The position numbers were made by a program, and so were the translations under genes. From NCBI RefSeq assembly GCF_016313185.1, contig NZ_CP066218.1, forward strand, positions 5,704,001 to 5,768,000: a stretch of 64,000 nt of DNA, written 5' to 3'. Shown piece by piece: positions 34,800-44,696 of this stretch. How positions within the stretch are numbered: the first letter of the stretch is position 1; every line of letters starts with the position of its first letter. The DNA is from Mycolicibacterium baixiangningiae. GTDB lineage: Bacteria; Actinomycetota; Actinomycetes; Mycobacteriales; Mycobacteriaceae. The notes under the pieces are model-generated. The model had not been told where the DNA came from. It saw only the letters and a list, made by a program, of their open reading frames with translations, and did not search any database.

Positions 34800-35756
34800 G
34801 TGAGCGCCGGGGAGAGCCGCGCCGGAGTCGACCTGACCAATCTCGACCAGCCGCTGAGCCCGGACGCCGGGGCGACCAAACGCGACCTGGTCGACTATCT
34901 CGACGCGGTGGCCGACCGGATCCTGCCGGGGCTGGCCGGACGTCCGCTGACGGTCCTGCGGGTGTTGCGCGGTCAGGCGCCGTTCATGCAGAAGAACGCT
35001 CCGAAGTACACCCCGGACTGGGTGAAGACGGTGGCGATCTGGGCGGAGAGTTCCCACCGCGAGGTGCGCTACCCGCTGTGTGACGATCGGCGCACGCTGC
35101 TGTGGCTGGCCAATCAGCGCGCGGTCGAATACCACCCAACGCTGGGTCTGGCCGACGACATCTACCGGCCCACGCACCTGGTGCTCGACCTCGACCCGCC
35201 GACGGAAACCGATTTCGCCGCGGTGGTCGAGGTGGCGTATCTCGTGCAGCAGGCGCTGGACGACAGCGGGCTGGCCGGTGCGGTCAAGACCAGCGGGGCG
35301 AAAGGCCTGCACGTCTTCGTGCCGGTCGACGACAGCGCGCCGGTCGAGGACGTCGCCGCCGCGACCAGAGCGCTCGCGGCCCGCGCCGAGGCCCTCGATC
35401 CCGCGCTGGCCACCACGGCGTTCATCGTGGAGGACCGGCACGGCAAGGTCTTCGTGGACTCCACCCGCGCCGGTGGCGCCACCGTCGCCGCGACCTACAG
35501 TCCCCGGCTGCGTCCGGGCACTCCGGTCTCGTTTCCCGTGGACTGGTCCGAGTTGTCGTCGGTCACCCCGGCCGATTTCACCGTGCACACCGCAGTCGAC
35601 GCGCTCGACGGACGCGACCCGTGGGCGGAGGCGATGCCGGCTCCGCAGCGGTTACCGAGTGACCTCATCGAACACGGCCGCACCATTCCGGTCGCCAGGG
35701 TGGCCGCGATGCACGAGGGTAAACGCCGCGCCCGGGCCCGCCGCAACAATGGCTGA
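34800..35756 (+). CDS. Stand-alone LigD-type polymerase (Prim-Pol, PolD1-like)
   Basis: 318 residues from a GTG. It corresponds to the primase-polymerase domain of the NHEJ ligase LigD without ligase or nuclease parts. Seen: LRGQAPFMQKNAPKYTPDWV, metal-binding LDLDPPTETDF (Asp130 and Asp132), SGAKGLHVFVPVD and the late ATYSPRLRPGTPVSFPVDWSEL. Mycobacterial homologs are DNA/RNA gap-filling polymerases implicated in excision repair, preferring ribonucleotides. No Ku gene is next to it. Follows the TVP38 gene by 27 bases. Confidence 0.85.
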   Translation: MSAGESRAGVDLTNLDQPLSPDAGATKRDLVDYLDAVADRILPGLAGRPLTVLRVLRGQAPFMQKNAPKYTPDWVKTVAIWAESSHREVRYPLCDDRRTLLWLANQRAVEYHPTLGLADDIYRPTHLVLDLDPPTETDFAAVVEVAYLVQQALDDSGLAGAVKTSGAKGLHVFVPVDDSAPVEDVAAATRALAARAEALDPALATTAFIVEDRHGKVFVDSTRAGGATVAATYSPRLRPGTPVSFPVDWSELSSVTPADFTVHTAVDALDGRDPWAEAMPAPQRLPSDLIEHGRTIPVARVAAMHEGKRRARARRNNG

Positions 35757-35929
35757 GCACTCTCCAACGAAGTCCGGCTGTCCACTACGCGAAGTGACGT
35801 GCGTCGCTTTCATGGACGAAAGGTGCCATTCGACCACTATTTGGCACCGCGGAATCAAAACTCTGACCTGCTGGTTTAACACCCTGGACACATAAAGTTT
35901 CGCAGAGGTACAGAGAGAAGTACGGAAAA

Positions 35930-36178
35930 ATGAAGAAGTTCGGAATGGCCACCATCGTCGCAGGCGGAGTGGCCGCAGGATTCCTCGGGCTGGCCGCCCC
36001 CGCGCAGGCCGCGCCGGCCGGGCCAGGAAACGCTGACAACGCCATCAACTCGCTCGATGACCGCGGCTACGAGGTGCGGGTCAACCACCAGGGCACGGTC
36101 AAGCCGCTTGATCAGTCGAGCATCGTCGCGGTCCGCTACGACAACGACGACCGCGTCGTCTTCGTCACCGTCCGCTGA
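35930..36178 (+). CDS. Small secreted protein
   Basis: 82 residues. Signal peptide MKKFGMATIVAGGVAAGFLGLAAPAQA, then a roughly 53-residue mature chain with DDRGYEVRVNHQGTVKPLDQSSIVAVRYDNDDRVVFVTVR. Mycobacteria carry many related small exported proteins with this ending; function is unknown. A strong terminator hairpin follows 8 bases after the stop, and about 170 bases of non-coding DNA precede it, so it is probably transcribed alone. Confidence 0.75.
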   Translation: MKKFGMATIVAGGVAAGFLGLAAPAQAAPAGPGNADNAINSLDDRGYEVRVNHQGTVKPLDQSSIVAVRYDNDDRVVFVTVR

Positions 36179-36186
36179 CGCCTGAC

Positions 36187-36226
36187 CACCAGCGAGGGGC
36201 ACCAGAAAGGGTGCCCCTCGCTGGTG
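36187..36226. terminator. Perfect 17-bp hairpin terminator
   Basis: Arms 36187-36203 (caccagcgaggggcacc) and 36210-36226 (its exact reverse complement) around a six-base loop agaaag, followed by tttc. It lies between the secreted-protein gene and the convergent DUF1348 gene, so it can serve both directions. Confidence 0.9.
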
Positions 36227-36238
36227 TTTCGTGCGTTG

Positions 36239-36694
36239 TCACAAGCCCAACTGGGTGAGCCCCGGATGATCCTGCGGCCGCGGTCCGCTGCGGTCCCAAC
36301 CGAACAGGCGGTCCGCCCCGCTGATCGGGACGTCGTTGATGCTGGCGTGGCGGGTTGTCATCAACCCGTCCGCGGCGAACTCCCAGTTCTCGTTGCCGTA
36401 CGCGCGGAACCACTCGCCGCTCGCGTCGTGGTACTCGTAGGCGAACCGGACGGCGATGCGGTCGTCACCGTGGGCCCAGATCTCTTTGATGAGGCGGTAG
36501 TCGAGTTCGCGGGCCCACTTGTCGGTGAGGAACCCGATGATCTCGTCACGCCCGCGCAGGAACGTGGAGCGGTTGCGCCACCGGCTGTCGGGGGTGTAGG
36601 CCAGCGCCACCCGCTCGGGGTCGCGGGTGTTCCAAAGGTCTTCCCCTGCGCGCACTTTGGCGGTCGCGCTCTCCAGGGTGAACGGGGGCTTCAC
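36239..36694 (-). CDS. DUF1348 / NTF2-like protein
   Basis: 151 residues from a GTG. The NTF2-like cone fold is recognisable: [48 protein letters not shown], then [30 protein letters not shown]1348 proteins are about 150 residues and of unknown function. It starts 4 bases after the SDR gene on the same strand, so the two form an operon. Confidence 0.8.
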   Translation of the reverse strand: MKPPFTLESATAKVRAGEDLWNTRDPERVALAYTPDSRWRNRSTFLRGRDEIIGFLTDKWARELDYRLIKEIWAHGDDRIAVRFAYEYHDASGEWFRAYGNENWEFAADGLMTTRHASINDVPISGADRLFGWDRSGPRPQDHPGLTQLGL

Positions 36695-36698
36695 GGGT

Positions 36699-37538
36699 TC
36701 AGCCTTTCTCGGCGGCGACGCGGGCGCGTTCCCTCATCGACGCGACCACTCCGCCGTCGTTCAAGATGTCGGTGCCGGTGAGATATCCGGCCCGGTCACT
36801 GACGCAGAAGGCCAACAGCTCGGCCATCTCCTCCGGTTTACCCCACCGGGGCACGGCGGCGTCGGCGACCATCGCGCCTGCGCCCGCCTGCTCCTCCAAC
36901 CGGCCCATGTCGGTGTCGACGGAACCGGGTGAGACCGACACGATGCGCAGACCGCGCCCGTTGAACCGCTCCGCCTGCGAGGTGCTGTACCACCTGACGA
37001 AGCTCTTGCTCAATGCGTAGGCGATGCCTGATTGGGCCTCCTCGGGAACGATGGAGCAGGCGGACAACATGTCGGCCATGAAAGCGTCCTCGTCGGTGAG
37101 GGCACGGGGGAAGTGTCCGGTGGGGATCATCTCCTCGGGCAACATGTGCGCCGCCATCGAGGCGACGTTGACGATCGCGGCGCCCTCGCCCGCGGTCCGG
37201 TAGAAGGCTTCGTCGACGTTGACCGTGCCGATCGCGTTGGTGCGCATGACGTATTCGGCGTCCCCCATGCTGGGGCTGACCCCCGCGGTGTGGATCACCG
37301 AGGCGAGCGGTCCGAGGCTCGATGCGGTGTCGAACAACGCCGCGACGGCGTCGCGGTCGGTCACGTCGCAGTAGACGGCAGTGGCCGTGATGCCGAGATC
37401 GTCGAGGCCGGCGACTGCGGCGTCGAGCCGGTCCCGTCGCACATCGCAGAGCACCAGCGTGTGGTCGCGGCCGACGATGCGTGCCGTCGCCACGCCCATA
37501 CCGCCCGCACCGCCGGTGATCACCGAAATACGACTCAT
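36699..37538 (-). CDS. Short-chain dehydrogenase/reductase
   Basis: 279 residues. [15 protein letters not shown] (cofactor binding, residues 7-21), [19 protein letters not shown] in place of NAG, catalytic Ser in VNVASMAA, and a YALSK motif ([14 protein letters not shown]). The C-terminal [20 protein letters not shown] is classical. Between Ser and Tyr lies an unusually long insert (about 45 residues, [20 protein letters not shown]), similar to hydroxysteroid-dehydrogenase-like SDRs. Substrate unknown. Operon with the DUF1348 gene. Confidence 0.8.
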   Translation of the reverse strand: MSRISVITGGAGGMGVATARIVGRDHTLVLCDVRRDRLDAAVAGLDDLGITATAVYCDVTDRDAVAALFDTASSLGPLASVIHTAGVSPSMGDAEYVMRTNAIGTVNVDEAFYRTAGEGAAIVNVASMAAHMLPEEMIPTGHFPRALTDEDAFMADMLSACSIVPEEAQSGIAYALSKSFVRWYSTSQAERFNGRGLRIVSVSPGSVDTDMGRLEEQAGAGAMVADAAVPRWGKPEEMAELLAFCVSDRAGYLTGTDILNDGGVVASMRERARVAAEKG

Positions 37539-37582
37539 CCCTGCAACCTATACGCCGACGCGATGTCGGTACGTTGGTAGCG

Positions 37583-38419
37583 GTGAACCACGCAGACGGT
37601 GAAAAAGCCGACGCCGGCATCCTGAGCGGCGTCTCCGAGACCGCGCTTCTGACGCTGAACGGCCGGGCGCACCAGGCCCGCCACCCCAAGGCCATCATCG
37701 ACGACCCGATGGCCATCCGGCTCGTCGATGCGATCGACTTCGACTTCGGCAAATTCGGCCGCAAGGGCCAGGAGATGGCGTTGCGCTCGCTGGCCTTCGA
37801 CCGGGCGGCGATCCGGTACCTCAGCGCTCATCCGTCCGCGACGGTCGTGGCCCTCGCCGAAGGCCTGCAGACCAGTTTCTGGCGGCTCACCAGCGCGCGG
37901 CCCGATCTCGACTTCCGTTGGGTCACCGTCGATTTCCCCCCGGTGATCGAACTACGCGAGCGTTTGCTGCCGCCCTCTGACCGGATCACCACCCTCGCAC
38001 AGTCGGCACTGGACTTCTCGTGGATGGATCGGGTGGACACCACCAACGGCGTCTTCATCACCGCGGAGGGTCTGCTGATGTATCTGCAGCCCGAGGAGTC
38101 GATGCGCCTGATCACCGAGTGCGCCAAGCGGTTCCCGGGTGGTCAGATGATCTTCGACCTGCCGCCGGTGCTGGTCAAGAAGTTGGCGCCCAAGGGGATG
38201 CGGGCCTCCCGCCGCTACCGTGTGCCGCCGATGCCGTTCAGCCTGACGCCGGCTCAGCTGGCCGATCTGGCCAATACGGTTCCCGGCATCCGCGCCGTGC
38301 ACGACCTGCCGATGCCGCAGGGCCGCGGCCTGATGTTCGAGAAGTTGTTCCCCGCGTTCTGGCAGCTCAGGCTGACCAAGCAGATGCGGGGCGCCTACAC
38401 CCTGCTGGAATTCGGGTAG
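37583..38419 (+). CDS. Class I SAM methyltransferase (leucine carboxymethyltransferase/PPM fold)
   Basis: 278 residues from the GTG at 37583; a TTG three codons earlier is possible. Typical LCM-family lines: SGVSETALLTLNGRAHQARHPKAIIDDPMAIRLVD, VVALAEGLQTSFWR (SAM-binding region, with GLQT in place of the usual GxGxxT), RWVTVDFPPVIELRERLLPP and ITAEGLLMYLQPEE. Mycobacteria have many such O-methyltransferases of unknown substrate. Ends before a shared terminator. Confidence 0.75.
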   Translation: MNHADGEKADAGILSGVSETALLTLNGRAHQARHPKAIIDDPMAIRLVDAIDFDFGKFGRKGQEMALRSLAFDRAAIRYLSAHPSATVVALAEGLQTSFWRLTSARPDLDFRWVTVDFPPVIELRERLLPPSDRITTLAQSALDFSWMDRVDTTNGVFITAEGLLMYLQPEESMRLITECAKRFPGGQMIFDLPPVLVKKLAPKGMRASRRYRVPPMPFSLTPAQLADLANTVPGIRAVHDLPMPQGRGLMFEKLFPAFWQLRLTKQMRGAYTLLEFG

Positions 38420-38431
38420 GCCATGACGGAT

Positions 38432-38491
38432 GCCGAATGTGCGCTCACTGCGAAAAATCGGCGGAAAAGTCGCAGCCATTGCACATTCGGC
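38432..38491. terminator. Nested inverted repeats between convergent genes
   Basis: Outer arms gccgaatgtgc (38432-38442) and gcacattcggc (38481-38491) are perfect; inner arms ctgcga (38448-38453) and tcgcag (38470-38475) are also perfect. The structure lies between the methyltransferase and the convergent TetR gene and probably ends both transcripts. Confidence 0.65.
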
Positions 38492-38507
38492 GCCGGAACG
38501 CCGTCGG

Positions 38508-39068
38508 TCACCCGGTCACGGCGGTGAGCAGGCCGGAGATGCGTTCGTGCAGGGCCTCGGTGTCATCCTCGACGGCGATCGTGGAGAGGAACAGCGCCGC
38601 ACCCGCTGCCATGGCGAGAACCGCTCGGGCGTCGAGTTCGGCGCTCCCCGCTTCAGAAGATGCACCGAAAAGATTCACCGCGGGACCGCTGAAATCCGCC
38701 CACAGGCGCCGGCGCATCTCGTCGTTCTCGGCCATCGCGAGCAGCAGTCCGGGCACCGCCGCCCGCACCTCCGGGCGGGCGAACAGCTGCCGGCTCCCGC
38801 GCACCACCCACTCGACCCACCCGCGACGGTCGGTGCCCGCGAAGGGCGCCAGATCCGGGGTGTCGCCCAGGATGGCGTGAAACACCAACTCCGACTTGGA
38901 CGGCCAGCGGCGGTTGATACTCGATCGGCTCACCCCGGAGCGCACAGCGATCTGACGCATGCTGAGGTCGTCCCAGCCGATCTCCACCAGCAGCTGCCGG
39001 GTCACCGCGAGAACCCGATCGTCGATCGACGCGTCCCTGGGCCGGCCGTGCGCCTTTCCGTGCTCCAC
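38508..39068 (-). CDS. TetR-family regulator
   Basis: 186 residues from the GTG at 39068 (VEHGKAHGRP). The open frame continues upstream to 40736 only as antisense of the PucR gene. HTH: DDRVLAVTRQLLVEIGWDDLSMRQIAVRSGVSRSSINRRWPSKSELV. The basic RRWPSK end of the recognition helix is typical. The C-terminal domain is a TetR_C type. It is divergent from the PucR-family gene by about 100 bases. Ligand unknown. Confidence 0.75.
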   Translation of the reverse strand: MEHGKAHGRPRDASIDDRVLAVTRQLLVEIGWDDLSMRQIAVRSGVSRSSINRRWPSKSELVFHAILGDTPDLAPFAGTDRRGWVEWVVRGSRQLFARPEVRAAVPGLLLAMAENDEMRRRLWADFSGPAVNLFGASSEAGSAELDARAVLAMAAGAALFLSTIAVEDDTEALHERISGLLTAVTG

Positions 39069-39170
39069 ACCGCAATTCAACCTCAGGTCCGCATCGGCGG
39101 TGTGCCTGATGCTGGCACTCGCCGGAGTCGGCGGTTTAGGCTGAGCGGACGGTCGGCGTGGGGAGCGTGA

Positions 39171-40730
39171 GTGGTCACATTGGACCGGCTCGTCAACGTG
39201 CTCGGTGGTTATGGCGTCTCGCTGCGGGCGTGCGCGGTGCCCCGATCCACCGAGTTGCGCACCGTCGTGATGCACGAGGAACGCGACGTGGTCGGCGACG
39301 TGCTGCTGGCGGTGGGCGCAGATTCGGTGGCGACCGCGGTCGCATGGGCCCGCGCGGCCCGGGCGGCGGTGGTGCTCGTCCGGGCCGACTCCGACGACGT
39401 CGGTCAGGGCCTCGACGCGGCGGAGCCCGGACATCCGGCGGTCCTGACCGTCGACCCCGACGTGTCGTGGAGTGAGCTGGCTGCGGTGGTGTTCGGGCTG
39501 GTGCTGGAGGGCCGCGAGACCGAGTCCGGGCGTGGGCCCACCGACCTGTTCGCCCTCGCCGACAGCCTGGCCGACGCGATCGGCGGTGCGGTGACGATCG
39601 AAGACCGGCACTGGCGGGTGCTCGCGTATTCGCGGATGCAGCAGTGCGCCGACGACGCCCGGGTCGAGACCATCCTCGGCAGGCAGGCCCCCGACCGGCT
39701 GCGGGCGATGTTCACCGAGCGCGGCGTCGCCAGACACCTGGCCGCCTCCGACGCTCCCATGTTCGTCTCCCCGGCTCCCGAGGAGGGGCTCGCGGGCCGG
39801 ATGGTGATCGCCGCCCGCGCCGGCCGGGAGTTGCTCGGCTCGGTGTGGGTGGCGTGTGCGGCGGAGTTGCGCGGCGAGCAGTTGCGTGCCCTGTCCGACG
39901 GCGCCCGGATGGTCGCGCTGCACCTGTTGCGGTCCCGCGCCAGTGCCGATCTCGAGCGGCAGGTGGAGTCCGACCTGATGATCGGGTTGCTCGACGGCAC
40001 GGTCGACGCGCCGACGGTGGTGAGCAAACTGGCGCTGCCGCCGTCGGGGCTTCGAGTCATCGCGCTGCGCGCCCGCCTGGGCGAGGAACGCCACGCCGCG
40101 CTGCTGCTGGCGTTCGAACGGGCCACCACGGGCTTCGGCTGGTCGCGGCCGGGACGCAGCACGCTGTCGGACACCACCGTCTACACCGTGCTGCCGAGCG
40201 AACCGGCGGACACCGCGCGACGCTGGGTCGGCAGCCTGCGGGCCGCGCTGCCCGAGCGCGCCACCGTCTTCGCCGGAATCAGCAGCACGGCAACGGTTCT
40301 GGAAATGCCCACGGCTCGCGACGAGGCCGACGAGTGTCTGGCGCTGCACGAAATGCAGGGCGGGGCCGGCGACGCCCCCGCCTACGACGAGTCCTGGGAT
40401 GACATCGTGCTGCGACGGCTGCGGATCGCCGCCCGTGTCGGCCGCACCCCGCAGCGCGGACCGGTGGCGGACCTGCGGCGCCACGATGCACACCACGCGA
40501 CCCGCTACGTCGACACGCTGCGGGCATGGTTGGCCGCCCAGGGCGACCTGCACCAGGCCGCCGAACGCCTCGGCGTGCACGAGAACACGGTGCGCTACCG
40601 GTTGCGCAAGATGGCCGAGGTCAGCGATCTCGACCTGACCGATGCGCGCAAGCGCCTGGCGATGACCGTCGAACTCGCCGCCACCGACGACGACGGTGTC
40701 ACGTTGTCCGAAGACGACAAATCGCCCTGA
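39171..40730 (+). CDS. PucR/CdaR-family transcriptional regulator
   Basis: 519 residues from a GTG. An N-terminal PucR-type sensor domain (VTLDRLVNVLGGYGVSLRACAV, then LADSLADAIGGAVTIEDRHWRVLAYS) and a C-terminal helix-turn-helix: TLRAWLAAQGDLHQAAERLGVHENTVRYRLRKMAEV. PucR regulators control purine, amino-acid or aromatic catabolism. The next gene downstream is an amino-acid dehydrogenase-like flavoprotein, 102 bases away on the same strand, and is a plausible target (inference). Confidence 0.85.
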   Translation: MVTLDRLVNVLGGYGVSLRACAVPRSTELRTVVMHEERDVVGDVLLAVGADSVATAVAWARAARAAVVLVRADSDDVGQGLDAAEPGHPAVLTVDPDVSWSELAAVVFGLVLEGRETESGRGPTDLFALADSLADAIGGAVTIEDRHWRVLAYSRMQQCADDARVETILGRQAPDRLRAMFTERGVARHLAASDAPMFVSPAPEEGLAGRMVIAARAGRELLGSVWVACAAELRGEQLRALSDGARMVALHLLRSRASADLERQVESDLMIGLLDGTVDAPTVVSKLALPPSGLRVIALRARLGEERHAALLLAFERATTGFGWSRPGRSTLSDTTVYTVLPSEPADTARRWVGSLRAALPERATVFAGISSTATVLEMPTARDEADECLALHEMQGGAGDAPAYDESWDDIVLRRLRIAARVGRTPQRGPVADLRRHDAHHATRYVDTLRAWLAAQGDLHQAAERLGVHENTVRYRLRKMAEVSDLDLTDARKRLAMTVELAATDDDGVTLSEDDKSP

Positions 40731-40832
40731 CCGCATTGTCCTGATCGGGCAATGGCCACCCGCCGGTCAGTCGCCATCATCGGTGGGGACAGGTTTTGTC
40801 CCGGTGAGTAGCCGGCCAGTGGAGGTGACGTG

Positions 40833-42080
40833 ATGTTCGACGAATTCGACGGCGGGCCGCGGTCGGTGATCGTGGTGGGCGCCGGCATCGTCGGCCTCTC
40901 CACCGCATGGTTCCTGCAGGAGCGCGGCGTCGAGGTGACCGTGGTGGACCGCGACGGTGTCGCCGCCGGCGCGTCCTGGGGTAACGCCGGGTGGGTCTCG
41001 CCCGCGCTGACCATTCCGCTCAACCAGCCGTCGGTGCTGGGCTACGGTCTGCGGTCGCTGGCCGACCCGGCCGCCCCGCTGCACGTCCCCGCCCGGGCTG
41101 ATGTCCGGCTGTGGTCGTTCCTGACGCGCTTCGCGGCCAACTGCCGGCGCTCGTCGTGGGACCGCGCGGTCAGCGCCAACCTGCCGTTCAACGCCGAATG
41201 CCTCGACGCGTTCGACGTGCTGACCGGCAACGGGGTCGACGCGCCTACCACCGACGGTCCGATCACCGCGATGTTCACCTCTGAGCGGTACGCCGCGCAT
41301 CTGGTCGACGAACTCCGCGGGCTGCGCGGCGCCGGACAGGACGTGGTCTATCGCCGCCTGACCCGCACCCAGCTCGGCGAGCAGGTGCCCCTGGCCTCGT
41401 CCGCGGTGACCGCCGGTATCAGCGTAGAGGGCCAGCGGTTCGTCGATCCCGGGCGGTTCACCCACGCGCTGGCGTGCGCCGTGGTGGGGCATGGCGCGAC
41501 GATCAGCCCGGTCGACGTCGCCGATGTGGTGCCGGACCGGCGGGGCGTGCGGGTCCATCCCCGCACCGGCACACCGCTGACCGCCGACGCCGTCGTGATC
41601 GCGACCGGCGCCTGGCTGTCGTCGCTGGCCGGTCGCTGGGTGCGCACACCCGTGCGCGCCGGACGCGGGTATTCGTTCACGGTGCCCGTCGACCGCCCGG
41701 TCCCGGGTCCGGTCTATCTGCCCGAGGTGCGGGTGGCGTGTACGCCCTACCAGGGCGCCCTGCGTGTCGCCGGCACGATGGAGTTCCGCGGCCCCGACGA
41801 ACCGATCATCCCGGCCCGCGTGGAGGCGATCGTGGCCTCGGCCGCACCGTTGCTCGACGGTGTCCGGTGGGACGAGCGCACCCATGAGTGGGTGGGCCCC
41901 CGCCCGGTCACCCCCGACGGCCGTCCGCTGGTCGGCGCTGTCGCTCCCGGCATCTACGTCGCCGGCGGCCACGGCATGTGGGGAATGGCCCACGGCCCCG
42001 TCACCGGCCGGCTTCTGGCCGAGCACATCACCACCGGCAAGCAACCCGAGGCGCTGCGGGCCGTCGACCCGCTGCGCTGA
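40833..42080 (+). CDS. FAD-dependent D-amino-acid dehydrogenase-like oxidoreductase (DadA type)
   Basis: 415 residues from the ATG at 40833; ggagg at 40821-40825 sets the start. SVIVVGAGIVGLSTAWFLQERGVEVTVVDRD is the FAD motif, then GASWGNAGWVSPALTIPLNQP (DadA signature), VVIATGAWLS and TPDGRPLVGAVAPGIYVAGGHGMWGMAHGP. The family oxidises D-amino acids, glycine or related amines; here the amine is unknown. It follows the PucR regulator. Confidence 0.8.
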   Translation: MFDEFDGGPRSVIVVGAGIVGLSTAWFLQERGVEVTVVDRDGVAAGASWGNAGWVSPALTIPLNQPSVLGYGLRSLADPAAPLHVPARADVRLWSFLTRFAANCRRSSWDRAVSANLPFNAECLDAFDVLTGNGVDAPTTDGPITAMFTSERYAAHLVDELRGLRGAGQDVVYRRLTRTQLGEQVPLASSAVTAGISVEGQRFVDPGRFTHALACAVVGHGATISPVDVADVVPDRRGVRVHPRTGTPLTADAVVIATGAWLSSLAGRWVRTPVRAGRGYSFTVPVDRPVPGPVYLPEVRVACTPYQGALRVAGTMEFRGPDEPIIPARVEAIVASAAPLLDGVRWDERTHEWVGPRPVTPDGRPLVGAVAPGIYVAGGHGMWGMAHGPVTGRLLAEHITTGKQPEALRAVDPLR

Positions 42081-42163
42081 ACACAGACTCGCATCGAGTC
42101 GTCAGGGGCGGCGCATCGACCCGCCCCTGACGACGATCTCTCATCTCATCGAGGAGGATGACT

Positions 42164-42625
42164 GTGACTACCGCACAACGCTTTTGGATGACGCCGGTGG
42201 CCTACCGGCGTCTGCAGGACGAGCTGACCGAACTGCGGAACCTGCTCGCCACCGAGGCCGCCGACGACAGCGAGGAGAACACCGTCGCGGTGCAGCGGGC
42301 CCGCCAGACCCGCATCCAGCAGATCCACGATCTGCTGCTCAACGCCGTGGTGGGTGAGGATCCGCCCGACGACGGTGTCGCCGAGCCCGGCATGGTGCTG
42401 ACGGTGCGGTTCGACCAGACCGGCGACCAGGAGACGTTCCTGCTCGGCGTCCGGGGTGCGGAATACGGCGACCTCGAGGTCTATTCGGTGAACTCACCGT
42501 TGGGCGAGGCGCTGATCGGCGCCCGGCCGGGCGACCGGCGCACCTATTCGGTGCCCAGTGGCGCATCCCTGCCGGTGACGCTGCTCAAGGCGGTGCCCTA
42601 CGGGATGCACCGTCCGCGCGGGTGA
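42164..42625 (+). CDS. GreA/GreB-like transcription elongation factor family protein
   Basis: 153 residues. The site gaggagg (42151-42157) touches an ATG at 42158 but stands at proper spacing from the GTG at 42164, so I take the GTG. An N-terminal coiled coil is seen (TPVAYRRLQDELTELRNLLATEA, RARQTRIQQIHDLLLNAVV) with the acidic tip motif EDPPDDG. A C-terminal FKBP-like domain ends SPLGEALIGARPGDRRTYSVP. It is a divergent paralog of GreA that may bind RNA polymerase's secondary channel. True cleavage-factor function is uncertain. Confidence 0.8.
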   Translation: MTTAQRFWMTPVAYRRLQDELTELRNLLATEAADDSEENTVAVQRARQTRIQQIHDLLLNAVVGEDPPDDGVAEPGMVLTVRFDQTGDQETFLLGVRGAEYGDLEVYSVNSPLGEALIGARPGDRRTYSVPSGASLPVTLLKAVPYGMHRPRG

Positions 42626-42960
42626 CCCGCCGGGTCATCATCGCTGCAGTGGCGGCCGGGCGGCGGCACCACGACGACCGCGTCGGGATTCCGGCGTGTC
42701 CTGGTCAGGAGATTACGGTAGTTGGACCCTGTCACGGTACGGTCATGGCGGGTTGAGCGGACAGCCTCGAAAACAGCCCGGTGGCGAGCCACACTCCCCG
42801 CCGCGGACCAACTGCCCAGCCCGCGTCGCAACTGACGAAGGTTGCGTACGTGCCAGCCCCCGATCCGACGACAAAGCTCTGCGTTCCCGGTACCACGTCC
42901 GCGCCGTCCGAGCGCCGAGCTCGATACGCCGTGTGCCAGCCGCACGGGTTAAGGACTGCG
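42626..42960. other. Intergenic region upstream of the fatty-acyl AMP ligase
   Basis: 335 bases without a convincing gene. An open frame in register with the ligase extends back to 42781 but its residues look unrelated to the family, so I treat it as leader. No RNA gene, repeat or strong hairpin is evident. Probably holds the promoter of the ligase gene. Confidence 0.5.
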
Positions 42961-44595
42961 GTGAGCACTTTTACCGACACCATGTTCAGCAATGCCCGCT
43001 CGAGCACCAAAGGGATGGTGACAGGGGAACCTGACCATGCTGTTCGCCACACCTGGCTCGAGGTCCACGAGCGGGCCCGGAGGATCGCCGGCGGGCTCGC
43101 GGCAGCGGGGGTCGGTCACGGAGACGCGATCGCTGTGCTGGCCGGGGCGCCCGTCGAGATCGCGCCGACCGCCCAGGGCATCTGGATGCGCGGCGCGAGC
43201 CTGACGATGCTGCACCAACCGACGCCGCGCACCGATCTGCAACGCTGGGCCGAGGAGACCACCGCGGTCATCGAGATGATCGACGCCAAAGCGGTGATCG
43301 TGTCCGACCCGTTCATGCCTGCCGCCCCGCTGCTGTCCGGACTCGGCATGCTGGTGCTGACCGTCGCCGATCTGCTCAGCCACGATCCGGTCGAGCCGGT
43401 GCCCACCGGTGACGACGACGTGGCGCTGATGCAGTTGACGTCGGGGTCGACGGGTTCTCCGAAGGCGGTGCAGATATCGCACGCCAATGTCGTGGCCAAC
43501 GCCGAGGCGATGATCGTCGGATGCGAGTTCGACATCGACACCGACGTGATCGTGAGTTGGCTGCCGTGTTTCCACGACATGGGCATGACGGGGTATCTCA
43601 CCGTGCCCATGTTCTTCGGCGCCGAACTGGTCAAGGTCACGCCAATGGACTTCCTACGTGACACGTTGCTGTGGGCCAAGCTCATCGACAAGTACCGCGG
43701 CACCATGACAGCGGCGCCCAATTTCGCCTACAACCTGTTCGCCAAGCGGCTGCGCAGGCTCGCCTCGCCCGGTGAGTTCGACCTGTCGTCGCTGCGGTGG
43801 GCCCTTTCGGGCGCCGAACAGGTGGATCCGCAGGACGTCGAGGATCTCTGCGAGGCCGGTGCACCGTTCGGGTTGAGGCCGGAAGCGATCATCCCTGCGT
43901 ACGGCATGGCGGAGACGACGGTGGCGGTGTCGTTCTCCGAATGCGGTCGCGGCATGGTCGTCGACGAGGTGGACGCCGATCTTCTGGCGGTCCTCCACCG
44001 GGCGGTACCGGCGAACAAGGGACACACTCGGCGGCTGGTGTCCCTCGGGCGGCCGCTGCCGGGTCTCGAGGTGCGGGTCGTGGACGAGGACGGTGCCGTA
44101 CTGCCCGCCCGCGGAGTCGGCGTGATCGAAGTGCGTGGTCGTCCGGTGACCCGTGGCTACACCACCACGGCGGGGTTCGTCGCGGCGCAGGACGAACTGG
44201 GCTGGTACGACACGGGCGATCTCGGCTACCTCACCGAGGCCGGTGAGGTGGTGGTGTGCGGCCGGCTGAAGGACGTGATCATCATGGCCGGTCGCAACAT
44301 CTACCCCACCGACATCGAGCGGGCCGCGACCCGCGTCGCCGGGGTGCGGCAGGGGTGTGCGGTCGCCATCCGCCTCGACGCCGGCCACTCTCGCGAGACG
44401 TTCGCCGTGGCGGTGGAGAGCAAGGACTTCGAGGATGCCGAGCAGGTCCGGCGCATCCAACGCCAGGTCGCCCACGAGGTGGTGGCCGAGGTCGATGTGC
44501 GGCCCCGCAATGTGGTGGTGCTCGAGCCGGGCTTGATCCCGAAGACACCGTCGGGGAAACTGCGCCGGGCCCATGCGCTGTCGCTCATCGACTGA
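42961..44595 (+). CDS. Fatty-acyl-AMP/CoA ligase (FadD family)
   Basis: 544 residues from the GTG at 42961. Adenylation motifs: [22 protein letters not shown] (P-loop), [68 protein letters not shown] and the C-terminal lysine in [14 protein letters not shown]. The FHDMGM and YGMAE patterns point to the FAAL-type FadD branch, which hands acyl-AMP to polyketide synthases. No PKS or acyl carrier protein gene is adjacent, so an acyl-CoA ligase role remains possible. Confidence 0.85.
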   Translation: MSTFTDTMFSNARSSTKGMVTGEPDHAVRHTWLEVHERARRIAGGLAAAGVGHGDAIAVLAGAPVEIAPTAQGIWMRGASLTMLHQPTPRTDLQRWAEETTAVIEMIDAKAVIVSDPFMPAAPLLSGLGMLVLTVADLLSHDPVEPVPTGDDDVALMQLTSGSTGSPKAVQISHANVVANAEAMIVGCEFDIDTDVIVSWLPCFHDMGMTGYLTVPMFFGAELVKVTPMDFLRDTLLWAKLIDKYRGTMTAAPNFAYNLFAKRLRRLASPGEFDLSSLRWALSGAEQVDPQDVEDLCEAGAPFGLRPEAIIPAYGMAETTVAVSFSECGRGMVVDEVDADLLAVLHRAVPANKGHTRRLVSLGRPLPGLEVRVVDEDGAVLPARGVGVIEVRGRPVTRGYTTTAGFVAAQDELGWYDTGDLGYLTEAGEVVVCGRLKDVIIMAGRNIYPTDIERAATRVAGVRQGCAVAIRLDAGHSRETFAVAVESKDFEDAEQVRRIQRQVAHEVVAEVDVRPRNVVVLEPGLIPKTPSGKLRRAHALSLID

Positions 44596-44638
44596 GTCGG
44601 TCCTCTGCGACTGCGGGTAGGTTCGGCTCCGTCACGTT

Positions 44639-44680
44639 CGACGGCGCTGTCGACGGCGCTGTCGACGGCGCTGTCGACGG
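44639..44680. repeat. 12-bp tandem repeat
   Basis: cgacggcgctgt occurs three times in a row plus a partial fourth, ending at the ribosome-binding region (cgggaggggt) of the broken GAF-ANTAR gene. Confidence 0.8.
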
Positions 44681-44696
44681 CGGGAGGGGTGGGCCG

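Noticed and set aside
39069..40736. Long upstream extension of the TetR frame on the minus strand
   Set aside because: It lies antisense to the PucR-family gene and encodes low-complexity His/Arg/Gly text; the TetR fold begins after 39068.
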